Shown here piece by piece: positions 42,717 through 55,337 of a stretch of DNA of 64,000 bases (position 1 is its first letter; each line of letters opens with the position of its first letter). The DNA lies in assembly GCF_018294505.1 (NCBI RefSeq), contig NC_057808.1:357790696-357854695 (forward strand), in the 5' to 3' direction. This DNA is from Triticum aestivum. Lineage: Eukaryota; Streptophyta; Magnoliopsida; Poales; Poaceae. The notes below the pieces were generated by a model. The model saw only the letters and a list, made by a program, of their open reading frames with translations, did no database searches and was not told the origin of the DNA. A program made the position numbers and the translations under genes.

Positions 42717-44396
42717 TGAAGGAAATATGCCCTAGAGGCAATAATAAAGTTGTTATTTATATTTCCTTATATCATGATAAATGTTTATTATTCATGCTAG
42801 AATTGTATTAACCAGAAACTTAGTACATGAGTGAATACATAGACAAACAGAGTGTCACTAGTATGCCTCTACTTGACTAGCTCGTTGAATCAAAGATGGT
42901 TAAGTTTCCTAGCCATAGACATGAGTTGTCATTTGATTAACGGGATCACATCATTAGAGAATGATGTGATTGACTTGACTCATTCCGTTAGCTTAGCACT
43001 TGATCGTTTAGTATATTGCTATTGCTTTCTTCATGACTTATACATGTTCCTATGACTATGAGATTATGCAACTCCCGAATACCAGAGGAACACTTTGTGT
43101 GCTACCAAACGTCACAACATAACTGGGTGATTATAAAGGTGCTCTACAGGTGTCTCCGATGGTACTTGTTGAGTTGGCATAGATCGAGATTAGGATTTGT
43201 CACTCCGATTGTCGGAGAGGTATCTCTAGGCCCTCTCGGTAATGCACATCACTATAAGCCTTGCAAGCAATGCAACTAATGAGTTAGTTGCGGGATGATG
43301 CATTACGGAACGAGTAAAGAGACTTGCCAGTAATGAGATTGAACTAGGTATCGAGATACCGACGATCGAATCTCGGCAAGTAACATACCGATGACAAAGG
43401 GAACAACGTATGTTGTTATGCGGTTTGGCCGATAAAGATCTTCGTAGAAAATGTAGGAACCAATATGAGCATCCAGGTTATGCTATTGGTTATTGACCAG
43501 AGATGAGTCTCGGTCATGTCTACATACTTCTCGAACCCGTAGGGTCCGCACCCTTAACGTTCTGTGACGATCGGTATTATGAGTTTATGTGTTTTGATGT
43601 ACCGAAGGTAGTTCGGAGTCCCGGATATGAACACGGACATGACGAGGAGTCTCGAAATGGTCGAGACATAAAGATCGATATATTGGAAGCCTATATTTGG
43701 ACATCGGAATAGTTCCGGGTGAAATCGGGATTTTACCGGAGTACCGGGAGGATACTGAAACCCCCCGGTAAGTGTATGGCCTTATTGGGCCATAGTGGAG
43801 AGAGAGAGAGAGGAGACCAGGGCAGGCCACGCACCCCCTCTCCCTCTGGTCCAAATTGGACTAGGAGGGGGGCGGCGCGCCCCTTTCCTTCCTCCCTCTC
43901 TCCCCTTCCTTCTCTCCTAGTCCAACTAGGGAAGGGGGGGAATCCAACTCCCGGTGGGAGTAAGACTCCTCCAGGGCGCGCCATAGAGGGCCGGCCATCC
44001 TCCCTCCTCCACTCCTTTATATACGGGGGAGGAGGGCACCCCATAGACACATAAGTTGATCATTGATCTTTTAGCCGTGTGTGGTGCCCCCCTCCACCAT
44101 AATCCACCTCGGTCATATCGTAGCGGTGCTTAGGCGAAGCCCTGCGTCGGTAGCTTCATCATCACCGTCATCACGCCGTCGTGCTGACGAAGCTCTCCCT
44201 CGAAGCTCTACTGGATCGTGAGTTCGTGGGACGTCGCCGAGCTGAACGTGTGCAGATCGCGGAGGTGCCGTTCGTTCGGTACTAGGACCGGTCGATCGTG
44301 AAGACGTACGACTACATCAACCGCGTTGTCATAACGCTTCCGCTTTCGGTCTACGAGGGTACGTGGACAACACTCTCCCCTCTCGTTGCTATGCAT
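42717..44396 (+). repeat. Angela 3' LTR, truncated by R
   Basis: Starts TGAAGGAAATATGCCC after the PPT. It is collinear with the 5' LTR and breaks at GTTGCTATGCAT. The missing last 56 bp (counterpart 37,591-37,646) should lie beyond the window, on the far side of R. Confidence 0.95.
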
Positions 44397-44819
44397 TGAT
44401 AACCCATAAGTATAGGGGATCGCAACCGTTTTTGAGGGTAGAGTATTCAACCCAAATTTATTGATTCGACACAAGGGGAGCCAAAGAATATTCTCAAGTA
44501 TTCAGTTGAGTTGTCAATTCAACCACACCTGGATAACTTAATATCTGCAGCAAAGTATTTAGTAGCAAAGTAATATGGAAGTAACAGTAATGGTAGCAAA
44601 AGTAATATTTTTGGGTTTTGTAGTGATTGTAACAGTAGCAACGGAAAAGTAAATACGCAAAGAGCAATATGTGAAAAGCTCGTAGGCATTGGATCAGTGA
44701 TGGAGAATTATGCCGGATGCGGTTCATCATGTAACAGTCATAACATAGGGTGGCACAGAACTACCTCCAATTCATCAATGTAATGTAGGCACGTATTCCG
44801 AATATATTCATACATGCTT
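44397..44819 (-). repeat. Element R 3' LTR, end segment (part 1)
   Basis: On the plus strand it starts TGATAACCCATAAGTATAGG at the Angela break. On the minus strand this is the last 423 bp of an LTR. The rest of the LTR, minus some hundreds of bases, resumes at 59,732. Confidence 0.75.
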
Positions 44820-47800
44820 GTAGATTTTATCGTTCTTGACATAGATTGCAATCCTTCATGTCCTATTATTCTTGGTAGACCTTTCCTTAGAACGATTGGT
44901 GCAATTATTGATATGAAGGAAGGGAATATTAGATTCCAATTTCCATTAAAGAAAGGCATGGAACACTTCCCTAGGAAGAAAATAAAGTTACCATATGAGT
45001 CTATCATGAGAGCCACTTATGGATTGCCTATCAAAGATGGCAATACCTAGATCTATCCTTGCTTTTATGCCTAGCTAGGGGCGTTAAACGATAGCGCTTG
45101 TTGGGAGGCGACCCAATTTTATTTTTAGTTTTTTTTTTGCTTTTTCCTTCTGCTTAGGAATAAATATTTGTTCTAGCCTCTGGTTAGATGTGTTTTTATG
45201 TTTTAATTAGTGTTTGTGCCAAGTTAAACCTATAGGATCTTCTTGGATGATAGTTATTTGATCTTGCTGTAATTTCCAGAAACTTTCTGTTCACAAAAAT
45301 AATTGTTAAAAATCACCAGAACGTGATAAAATATTGATTCCAATTGCTGATGACCAATAAACAAATTGTATAGGTCTTCCTACTTTGGCTGATTTTTTGG
45401 AGTTCCAGAAGTTTGCGTTAGTTACAGATTACTACAGACTGTTCTGTTTTTGACAGATTCTGTTTTTCATGTGTTGTTTGCTTATTTTGATGAATCTATG
45501 GCTAGTAAAAGAGTTTATAAACCATATAGAAGTTGGAATACAGTAGGTTTAACACCAATATAAATAAAGAATGAGTTCATTACAGTACCTTGAAGTGGTC
45601 TTTTGTTTTCTTTCGCTAACGGAGCTCACGAGATTTTCTGCTGAGTGTTGTGTTGTGAAGTTTTCAAGTTTTGGGTGAAAGATTTGATGGATTATGGAAC
45701 AAGGAGTGGCAAGAGCCTAAGCTTGGGGATGCCCATGGCACCCCCAAGATAATCTAAGGACACCTAAAATCCAAAGCTTGGGGATGCCCCGGAAGGCATC
45801 CCCTCTTTCGTCTACTTCCATCGGTAACTTTACTTGGAGCTATATTTTTATTCACCACATGATATGTGTTTTGCTTGGAGCGTCTTGTATGATTTGAGTC
45901 TTTGCTTTTAGTTTACCACAGTCATCCTTGTTGTACACATCTTTTGAGAGAGACAAACATGATTCGGAAATTATTAGAATACTCTATGTGCTTCACTTAT
46001 ATCTTTTGAGTTATATAGTTTTTGCTCTAGTACTTCACTTATATCTTTTAGAGCACGGTGGTGGATTTGTTTTATAGAAACTATTGATATATCATGCTTC
46101 ACTTAGATTATTTTTAGATTCTTAAATAGCATGGTAATTTTCTTAAATAATCCTAATATGCTAGGTATTCAAGAATAGTAAAAACCTTCTTATGAGTGTG
46201 TTGAATACTAAGAGAAGTTTGATGCTTGATGATTGTTTTGAGACATGGAGGTAGTGCTATCAAAGTTGTGCTAGTTGAGTAGTTGTGAATTTGAGAAATA
46301 CTTGTGTTGAACTTTGCAAGTCCCGTAGCATGCACGTATGGTAAACGTTGTGTAACAAATTTGAAACATAAAGTGTTCTTTGATTGTCCTCCTTATGAGT
46401 GGCGGTCGGGGACGAGCGATGGTCTTTTCCTACCAATCATCCCCCTAGGAGCATGCGCGTAGTGCTTGGTTTTTGATGACTGGTAGATTTTTGCAATAAG
46501 TATGTGAGTTCTTTATGACTAATGTTGAGTCCATGGATTATACGCACTCTCACCTTTCCATCATTGCTAGCCTCTTCGGTACTGTGCATTGCCCTTTCTC
46601 ACAATGAGAGTTGGTGCAAACTTCGCCGGTGCATCCAAACCCCATGATATGATACGCTCTTTCACACATAAACCTCCTTTTATCTTCCTCAAAACAACCA
46701 CCATACCTACCTATTATGGCATTTCCATAGCCATTCCGAGATATATTGCCATGCAACTTTCCACCATACCGTTTATCATGACACGTTCATCATTGTCATA
46801 TTGCTTTGCATGATCATGTAGTTGACATAGTATTTGTGGCAAAACCACCGTTCATAATTCTTTCATACATGTCACTCTTGGTTCATTGCATCTCCCGGTA
46901 CACCGCCGGAGGCATTCATATAGAGTCATACTTTGTTCTAGTATCGAGTTGTAATCATTGAGTTGTAAATAAATAGAAGTGTGATGATTTTCTAGAGCAT
47001 TGTCCCAAGTGAGTTAAAAAAAGAGAGAAGGCCATAAAAAAAAGAGAAGGCCCAAAAAAATGAGAGAAAAAAGAGAGAAGGGACAATGTTACTACCCTTT
47101 TACCACACTTGTGCTTCAAAGTAGCACCATAATCTTCATGATAGAGAGTCTCTTGTTTTGTCACTTTCATATACTAGTGGGAATTTTTCATTATAGAACT
47201 TGGCTTGTATATTCCAACTATGGGCCTCCTCAAGTGCCCTAGGTCTTCGTGAGCAAGCAAGTTGGATGCACACCCACTTAGTTTCTTTTGTTGAGCTTTC
47301 ATATATTTATAGCTCTAGTGCATCCGTTGCATGGCAATCCCTACTCCTTGCATTAACATCAATCGATGGGCATCTGCATAGCTCATTGATTAGCCTCGTT
47401 GATGTGAGACTTTCTCCTTTTTTGTCTTCTCCACATAACCCCCATCATCATATTCTATTCCACCATAGTGCTATATCCATGGCTCATGCTCATGTATTGT
47501 GTGAAGGTTGAAAAAGTTTGAGATTACTAAAGTATGAAACAATTGCTTGGCTTGTCATCGGGGTTGTGCATGATGAGAGCATTCTTGTGTGACGAAAATG
47601 GAGCATGACTAAACTATATGATTTTGTAGGGATGAACTTTCTTTGGCCATGTTATTTTGAGAGGACATAATTGCTTAGTTCGTATGCTTGAAGTATTATT
47701 ATTTTTATGTCAATATTGAACTTTTATCTTGAATCTTTCGAATCTGAATATTCATACCACAATTAAGAATAATTACATTGAAATTATGCCAAGTAGCATT

Positions 47801-47869
47801 CCACATCAAAAATTCTGTTTTTATCATTTACCTACTCGAGGACGAGCAGGAATTAAGCTTGGGGATGCT
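44820..47869 (+). mobile_element. G2 array: first internal region (3' part only)
   Basis: Nearly identical to 55,107-58,163. It starts inside the gag-protease frame (VDFIVLDIDCNPSCPI...) and runs through the 3' untranslated part to the PPT (AATTAAGCTTGGGGATGC) before the LTR at 47,870. The open remainder 44,814-45,050 is the last 78 codons of the gag-protease frame. Short frames such as 46,153-47,511 occur in both copies and are not coding. Confidence 0.9.
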
Positions 47870-49208
47870 TGATACGTCTCCAACGTATCTATAATTTTTT
47901 ATTGCTCCATGCTATATTATCTTCTGTTTTGGACATTATTGGGCTTTATTATTCACTTTTATATTATTTTTGGGACTAACCTATTAACCGAAGGCCCAAC
48001 CCAGAATTGCTGTTTTTTGCCTATTTCAGAGTTCGCAGAAAAAGAATATCAAACGGAGTCCAAACGGAATGAAACCTTCGGGAACGTGATTTTCGGAACG
48101 AACATGATCCATAGGACTTGGACCCTACATCAAGAAATCAAGCAGGAAGCCACGAGGTAGGGGGGCGCGCCTACGCCCCAGGTGCGCCCTCCACCCTCGT
48201 GGGCCCCATGTTGCTCCACCGACGTACTCCTTCCTCCTATATATACCTACGTACCCCCAAACGATCAGATACGGAGCCAAAAACCTAATTCCACCGCCGG
48301 AACCTTCTGTACCCACGAGATCCCATCTTGGGGCCGGTTCCGGAGCTCTGCCGGAGGGGGCATCGATCATGGAGGGCTTCTACATCAACACCATAGCCTC
48401 TCCGATGAAGTGTGAGTAGTTTACCTTAGACCTTCGGGTCCATAGTTATTAGCTAGATGGCTTCCTCTCTCTTTTTGGATCTCAATACAATGTTCTCCCC
48501 CTCTCTTGTGGAGATCTATTCGATGTAATCTTCTTTGCGGTGTGTTTGTTGAGACCGATGAATTGTGGGTTTATGATCAAGTTTATCAATGAACAATATT
48601 TGAATCTTCTAAATTCTTTTATGTATGATTGGTTATCTTTGCAAGTCTCTTCGAATTATCAGTTTGGTTTGGCCTACTAGATTGATCTTTCTTGCAATGG
48701 GAGAAGTGCTTAGCTTTGGGTTCAATCTTGCGGTGTCCTTTCCCAGTGATAGTAGGGGTAGCAAGGCACGTATTGTATTGTTGCCATTGAGGATAACAAG
48801 ATGGGGTTTTTATCATATTGCATGAATTTATCCCTCTACATCATGTCATCTTGCTTAAAGCGTTACTATGTTCTTATGAACTTAATACTCTAGATGCATG
48901 CTGGATAGCGGTCGATGTGTTTAGTAATAGTAGTAGATGCAGGCAGGAGTCGGTCTACTTGTCTCGGACGTGATGCCTATTTACATGATCATACCAAGAT
49001 ATTCTCATAACTATGCTCAATTCTGTCAATTGCTCAACAGTAATTTGTTCACCCACCGTAAAATACTTATGCTCTTGAGAGAAGCCACTAGTGAAACCTA
49101 CTGGATTGATACCTTGGTTCTCAAAAACTAAGGGAAATACTTACGCTACTTTGCTGCATCACCCTTTCCTCTTCAAGGGAAAACCAACGCAGTGCTCAAG
49201 AGGTAGCA
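47870..49208 (+). repeat. G2 array: middle LTR, 1,339 bp
   Basis: Starts TGATACGTCTCCAACGTATC and ends AAGAGGTAGCA. It lacks 229 bp relative to the right LTR, deleted between two CCTA words at about 49,100. It serves both as the 3' LTR of the left internal region and as the 5' LTR of the right one. Confidence 0.9.
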
Positions 49209-49219
49209 AGAATGATTTC

Positions 49220-49237
49220 TGGCGGCGTTGCCGGGGA
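49220..49237 (+). other. G2 primer-binding site (tRNA-Asp, one mismatch)
   Basis: TGGCGGCGTTGCCGGGGA, compared with TGGCGCCGTTGCCGGGGA expected for tRNA-Asp. Confidence 0.75.
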
Positions 49238-49520
49238 GGTCTACGCAAAAGTCAACATACCAAGTACCCATCACAAACCCTTATCTCCCGCATTACATTA
49301 TTTGCCATTTGCCTCTTGTTTTCTTCTCCCCCACTTCACCCTTGTCGTTTTATTCGCCCTCTCTTTTTCGTTCGCCTCTTTTTCGCTTGTTTCTCTTTTG
49401 CTCGTGTGTTGGATTGCTTGCTTGTCACGATGGCTCAACCCATCGGGGCTTCTTAGAACATATACCATGAACTTCAGGAGTAAATAACACAAGCTCAAAA
49501 GTAGAGCATGGTTGACAAAA
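49238..49520 (+). mobile_element. G2 array: leader and start of gag, cut by element H
   Basis: A T/C-rich leader is followed by an ATG frame at 49,430 (MAQPIGAS, then a TAG). Collinear with the G1 leader. The exact border to H is uncertain, between about 49,480 and 49,560. Confidence 0.6.
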
Positions 49521-50621
49521 GTAGAGGATACAATTTACCAAAGGCATTATGTATCGGGTAAAGAACTCATAAGAATTTTGGTTGTGAAGGACACTGTCGG
49601 ATAATAACCCGGCAATGGGTATGGCGGTCCACAACGGGGCTGATGTGAGTATCGGTACTCAATCAGAGGAAGAAGGAATGCCAAGGCATCAGATTATAGA
49701 AACAACTGACTAATTCAAAGCTTAATGCAAAGAATTTTATGATTTCCAAATTAAGGGATCAGAAGCAATCGTTCTGATCGAAAATGAATAAGCTCAATAG
49801 ACTTAGAAGCACAACCGATCAAGGCATTGATTGGTCAAGAACCAGCTCATAACCAAATGACGTCTGAGCTGAAAGGATAATCCTAGGATTCGACTAATGA
49901 TTGTGAACATTCACAACTTATTGAATCAATGGACTAAAAAATGATAGTGACAAAGGATGCCAATAAGATTATTATGCTTATGGGATTAACCATAATGCAA
50001 GCAAGCAAGAATTTCAAGAACAACAGGCTGTTGAGGATTCTCGAAAGATCAAATAGTATTTCGAAGGCTTATGTGAAACACGTGAACAACTAAGAAGGAG
50101 CGGATACTCGATAAGTGCAAGGAATTATCCGTATGGGTATTCATGTGGTAAAGAACTGCAAGGCAGTGAGCTCAAAGGATTCTCGGGACAACAAAGAGTA
50201 TTTCGGGACATCTTGTAATAACAAGATCAACGGGGAATGATTGTATGAATGGCAAGTGTGTGCAGTTTTCATAGGGGTTGACGGTGGAAGGAAATCGCAA
50301 ATGCGATGGCACAAAGACTCGAGAGAACATCGTAGAGTAACTTCGGAATCTTCTAGTGCAGCAGGCGATCATCTAAGTGAGGGGCTCTCCGGGAGAAAGT
50401 ACTTGCAAGAACCTAAAGTTAGTTTTGTTTTTAGCAAAATCATTTAACCCAAATAGAAGAGAGCTCAGAGTCCCAGAGTAAAGATCGAGGAGTAAAAGAT
50501 CCTAATACCACCCAATGGTAACGTGGGCCCGTAAGGCACGCAGCCATGTTAGTAAAAGTTTTGCAATGACTAGACTTGACTTCGGCCAAGGAGTGTGGAA
50601 GAGGGATTTCTAGAGGTAGTC

Positions 50622-50634
50622 GGCTCTGATACCA
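50622..50634 (-). other. Element H primer-binding site
   Basis: On the minus strand TGGTATCAGAGCC, three bases after the LTR end. A perfect initiator-Met type PBS. Confidence 0.85.
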
Positions 50635-50637
50635 ACT

Positions 50638-53600
50638 TGTGACGCCCCCGATTCAATCGTACACTAATCATACACGCAAACATGTACGATCAAGATCAGG
50701 GACTCACGGGAAGATATCACAACACAAATCTAAAAATAAAATAAGTCATACAAGCATCATAATACAAGCCATGGGCCTCGGTGGGCTCGAATACAAGTGC
50801 TCGATCATAGACGAGTCAGCGGAAGCAACAATATCTGAGTACAGACATAAGTTAAACAAGCTTGCCTTAAGAAGGCTAGCACAAACTAGGATACAGATCG
50901 AAAGAGGCCCAGGCCTCCTGCCTGGGATCCTCCTAAACTACTCCTGGTCGTCGGCGGCGGTCTGCACGTAGTAGTAGGCACCTCCAGTGTAGTAGGAGTC
51001 GTCGTCGACGGTGGCGTCTGGCTCCTGGGCTCCGGCATCTGGTTGCGACAACCAGGTAGAAGGGAAAGGGGGAAAAGAGGGAGAAAAGCAACCGTGAGTA
51101 CTCATCCAAAGTACTCGCACGCAAGGATCTACACTACATATGCATGGGTATATGTGTAAAGAGGCAATATCGATGGACTGAACTGCAGAATGCCAGAATA
51201 AGAGGGGGATAGCTAGTGCTGTCGAAGACTACGCTTCTGGCCACCTCCATCTTGCAGCATGTAGAAGAGAGTAGATGGTAATTTCACCAAGTAGCATCGC
51301 ATACCATAATCCTACCCGGCAATCCCCTCCTCGTTGCCCTGTTAGAGAGCGATCACCGGGTTATATCTGGCACTTGGAAGGGTGTGTTTTATTAAGTATC
51401 CAGTTCTAGTTGTCATAAGGTCAAGGTACAACTCCAAGTCGTCCTGTTACCGAAGATCACGGCTATTCGAATAGATAAACTTTCCTGCAGGGGTGCACCA
51501 CATAACCCAACACGCTCGATCCCATTTGGCCGGACACACTTTCCTGGTTCATGCCCGGCCTCGGAAGATCAACACGTCGCAGCCCCACCTAGGCACAACA
51601 GAGAGGTCAGCACGCTGGTCTACATCCTATGGCGTAGGGGTCTGGGCCCATCGCCCATTGCACACCTGCACGTTGCGAACGCGGCCGGAAGCAGACCTAG
51701 CCTCCCTTATACAAGAGTAGGCGTTCCATTCCAATCCGGCGCGCGCCGCTTAGTCGCTGACGTCATGAAGGCTTCGGCTAATACCACGACGCCGAGTGCC
51801 CATAACTGTTCCCACGTAGTTGGTTAGTGCGTATAGGCCAGTGGCCAGACTCAGATCAAATACCAAGATCTCGTTAAGCGTGTTAATTGAAGTATCCGCG
51901 AACGCCGACCAGGGCCAAGCCCACCTCTCTCCTAGGTGGTCTCAACCTGCCCTGTCGCTCCGCCACAAAGTCACAGTCAGGGGCCGTCGGGAACCCATGC
52001 TCACCTCTACCGGGATGGAGCAACCTGCCCCTTCAGCCCCCATCTCTGAACAGTATCATAAGTAATGTAACAGTATAAAATATATATGATATGCCCGTGA
52101 TCACCTCCCGAAGTGATCACGGCCCAGTAGTATAGCATGGCAGACGGACAAGAGTGTAGGGCCACTGATGGAACACTAGCATCCTATACTAAGCAGTAGG
52201 ATAGCAAGAAAAGGTAACAACTGTAGCAACAATGACAGGCTATGCATTAGAATAGGATTAACCGAAAGCAGTAACATGCTACACTGCTCTAATGCAAGCA
52301 GTAGAGAGAAGAATAGGCGATATCTGGTGATCAAGGGGGGGGGCTTGCCTGGTTGCTCTGTCAAGAAGGAGGGGTCATCTTCGATGTAGTCGAACACACG
52401 GACATCGGCAGCGGTCTCGGAGTCTACCAGAAATAAGTAACAGAAGGGGAACACAATAAATAACAGAGCAATCAAATGTATCACACAGCAAGATGCGGCA
52501 ATACGTTGTGCTAGGGTGACGTAACGCAGGGATATGTGATACCAGCGAATGGGGGGAAACATCCGGGAAAGTATCCCCGGTGTTTCGCGTTTTTGAGCAG
52601 ATGAACCGAAGGGGGAAAGTTGCATGTTCGCTATGCTAGGGATCTGTGGCGAACGAACAGACTGCGTATTTGGATTCGTCTCGTCGTTCTGAGCAACTTC
52701 CATGTACAAAGTATTTTCATCCGAGTTACGGATTATTTTATATTAATTTCTAAAGTTTTAATTCATTTTCTAAATTATTTTAATTCAATTTAAGTAGTAA
52801 AAAGCTATGTGTACACAGCAGAAGCCAGCCACAGCCTATGACCTGTGGGGCCAGGGGACCCAGTTGACCAAGTCAACGGTTGACTGGCCAATGGTGTGAA
52901 TAGTGCGTGTGAGACCCACATGTCATTGTCACAATTTAATTAAAATAGGCTTAAACACCTAAGCTAGTTAATTAGGTCAAATTAAGTAAGGTTAATTAAT
53001 TAAACTAATTATATTAATAATTAATTAATTCACTTTACTATTTCCTTTTATTTTCCATTTTTGTTTTCCTCTACTCTTTTCCTTTTATCTGATTTACAGG
53101 GGGAGGGCCCCACCTGTAAGTGGCTCAGGACACCTCCCTCCTGTGCACGAACGCGCACACGGAAGGGGGCAGGGGCGCGGTGGCCGAACCGGGATCCGGC
53201 AAGGCCATGGTCGAGGCCGGTAGGACGGAGACGTGGGGCGGCGGGCGCGCGCCGGCAGTGGAGCGGCGCCGGGGGTGCTCGGTCGGGAGCAGCAGAGGGT
53301 GCGGCCGGGGACGCGGCAGCTACGGTCGCCGGTGGCAGCGGCACAGGAGGAGAAGCAGGGGCGGGTCCAAGCGAGAGTGCGGGGGGGCGGTCGCGGGAGT
53401 AGGGCGCGCGGCCGGCAGCGCATGCGCGCGGGTGCTTGGCCAGAGGAGTGGCGGGCCGCGCGGGGCAAGCTACGGGCGGGCGTGCGGTGCGACGCGGTAG
53501 GGCGATGGCGGCGCGAGGCAGCAGCAGTAGCAGCAGCTAGGCGCAGCGCGGGCGAGCGGTTTGTGGTGAGCGCGTGCTCAGGCGCGAGGGAGAGAGGGAG

Positions 53601-54208
53601 GAAACTCATGGGGGGCTGTAGGGCATGGGGCAACGTTGCGCGGGGAGTGGCTTGGGGAGGAGGACGAGGACGACGGGGCGGAGCGGAGGCAGGCCGACGA
53701 GGGGGTCCGGGCGGCGGCGTCGGCGGGTCCCTCGATCCCGATCCAATCGGGGGAGAGGGGGGAGATATTTTGGAGAGGGGGGAAGTGTCGGTGGGGTTCG
53801 GGGTACGGGAGGAGTGGGGGGTTATGGAGTGGGGGTGGGCCTTGGCCCAGTTGGGCAGGCCAGCTGGGCCGGAGCCAAGTGGGGGGGGGGTGTGCTTCCT
53901 CTTTGTTTTTTTGTTAGTTTAGTTTTTCTCTTTTGTATTTTCTTTTAGTTATTTACTTTTCTGTTTTAAATCATTTTAAATCATTTAGGCATTTTATAAA
54001 AATTTGTTTACTACACCATATTTATCTATGTAATATTTAGTACAAACCAAACATTTTAATTTTAATGTTTGAAATTTTTTATTATTTACCAAACTTTGAA
54101 TTTTAATTTTGGACCGGTTTTGATCTAACGATAGATTAGCAGCAGTAACCATGGTGACATGGCACCATTAGCGTGGGATCACTGTAGCTTAATTATCCGG
54201 GCGTCACA
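50638..54208 (-). repeat. Element H LTR, 3,571 bp
   Basis: Ends are TGTGACGCCC at 50,638 and GGGCGTCACA at 54,208, themselves a 10-bp inverted repeat. AT-rich at 52.7-53.05 kb and 53.9-54.15 kb, with a very GC-rich block at 53.1-53.9 kb that opens several chance frames. Confidence 0.8.
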
Positions 54209-55337
54209 ATTTGGTGATCTTCACCTTAAAAGATTAGAAGAGATCGAAGGCAATGTCAGGAGTTTTATGGTTTTACAATTTGAGCATAATAATTTCTTCA
54301 GAAACGAGCTTAAGGAACAAAAAAGCTTTATGAGTTATATGAATAAAGAGCTAGATGATATGTCTAAAGAATTTGATGGTTTGAGATCCCAAATTGCTCA
54401 TCTTGAAAAGTTAACAGGTGAAATTTCGGATAAGTAGGCTACCTTAGTTAATAAGATGGCCGCTAAGCCGGAAAATTTTGAAAATAAAGATGAAGATCTA
54501 AAAGTTATTGATGTGTCCCCTATTAAATCTTTGTTTTGCAATATGAATCTTGATAATGATGGGACTGAATATGATCCACCTTTACCTAGAAGGCGTTCCA
54601 AAAATTTGGAGTTTTTAGATCTTGACGCTAAAACTGACAAAAGTGGGATTGAAGAGAACAAAACCCTAGATATTAATAAACCCACTATTTTGGATTTCAA
54701 GGAATTTAATTGTGATAATTTCTCTTTGATAGATTGTATTTCCTTGTTGCAATCCGTGCTAAATTCTCCTCATGCTTATAGTCAAAATAAAGCTTTTGCC
54801 AAACATATCATTGATGCCTTGATGCAATCTTATGAAGAAAAGCTTGAGTTGGAAGTTTCTATCCCTAGAAAACTTTATGATGAGTGGGAACCTACTATTA
54901 AAATTAAGATTAAATATCATGAATGCTATGCTTTGTGTGATTTGGGTGCTAGTGTTTCCACGATTCCAAAAACTTTGTGCGATTTGCCAGGTTTCCGTGA
55001 TTTTGATGATTGCTCTTTAAACTTGCACCTTGCGGATTCCACTATTAAGAAACCTAAGGGAAGAATTAATGATGTTCTTATTGTTGCAAATAGGAACTAT
55101 GTGCCCGTAGATTTTATCGTTCTTGACATAGATTGCAATCCTTCATGTCCTATTATTCTTGGTAGACCTTTCCTTAGAACGATTGGTGCAATTATTGATA
55201 TGAAGGAAGGGAATATTAGATTCCAATTTCCATTAAAGAAAGGCATGGAACACTTCCCTAGGAAGAAAATAAAGTTACCATATGAGTCTATCATGAGATC
55301 CACTTATGGATTGCCTACCAAAGATGGCAATACCTAG
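54209..55337 (+). pseudogene. G2 gag-protease frame, interrupted by a stop
   Basis: The frame (from 54,456 open for 293 codons) is preceded by an in-frame piece ending in TAG at 54,435-54,437 that codes for a coiled-coil-like, charged segment (KELDDMSKEFDGLRSQIAHL). The C-terminal half contains a retropepsin-like site (CDLGASVSTIP, the D-x-GAS form) and the ILGRPFLRTIGA flap/C-terminal motif. These enzymes cut the gag polyprotein in the particle. It ends at 55,337 with no polymerase frame after it. The N-terminus was cut by H. Confidence 0.8.

Larger units (their letters stand above)
35906..44396 (+). mobile_element. Copia LTR retrotransposon, Angela/BARE-1 type, dead
   Basis: Two LTRs of the TGAAGGAAATATGCCC type enclose a 5.07-kb internal region. 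PBS is TGGTATCCGGGCC, close to the initiator-Met PBS, and the PPT is GCAAGTGGGAGAC. The left target duplication is AACAG (35,901-35,905). All coding parts are broken. The 3' LTR is cut 56 bp short by insertion of element R. Confidence 0.95.
49521..54208 (-). mobile_element. Element H: 3'-truncated LTR retrotransposon with 3.57-kb LTR
   Basis: Minus strand. LTR 54,208-50,638 and PBS complement at 50,622-50,634, then about 1.1 kb of internal sequence without an open frame. The rest of the internal region and the second LTR are lost. It lies inside the gag of G2. The right flank ATTTG (54,209-54,213) would be the target duplication, but its partner was deleted. Confidence 0.75.

Noticed and set aside
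46153..47511. Conserved short ORFs in the G2 internal region (also at 56.4-57.8 kb)
   Set aside because: Both copies are one duplicated sequence, so conservation reflects recent duplication; no domain or start context.
53061..53948. Several long frames (up to 229 codons) on both strands
   Set aside because: They lie in a GC-rich block inside the LTR of element H, overlap each other in all phases and lack domains.
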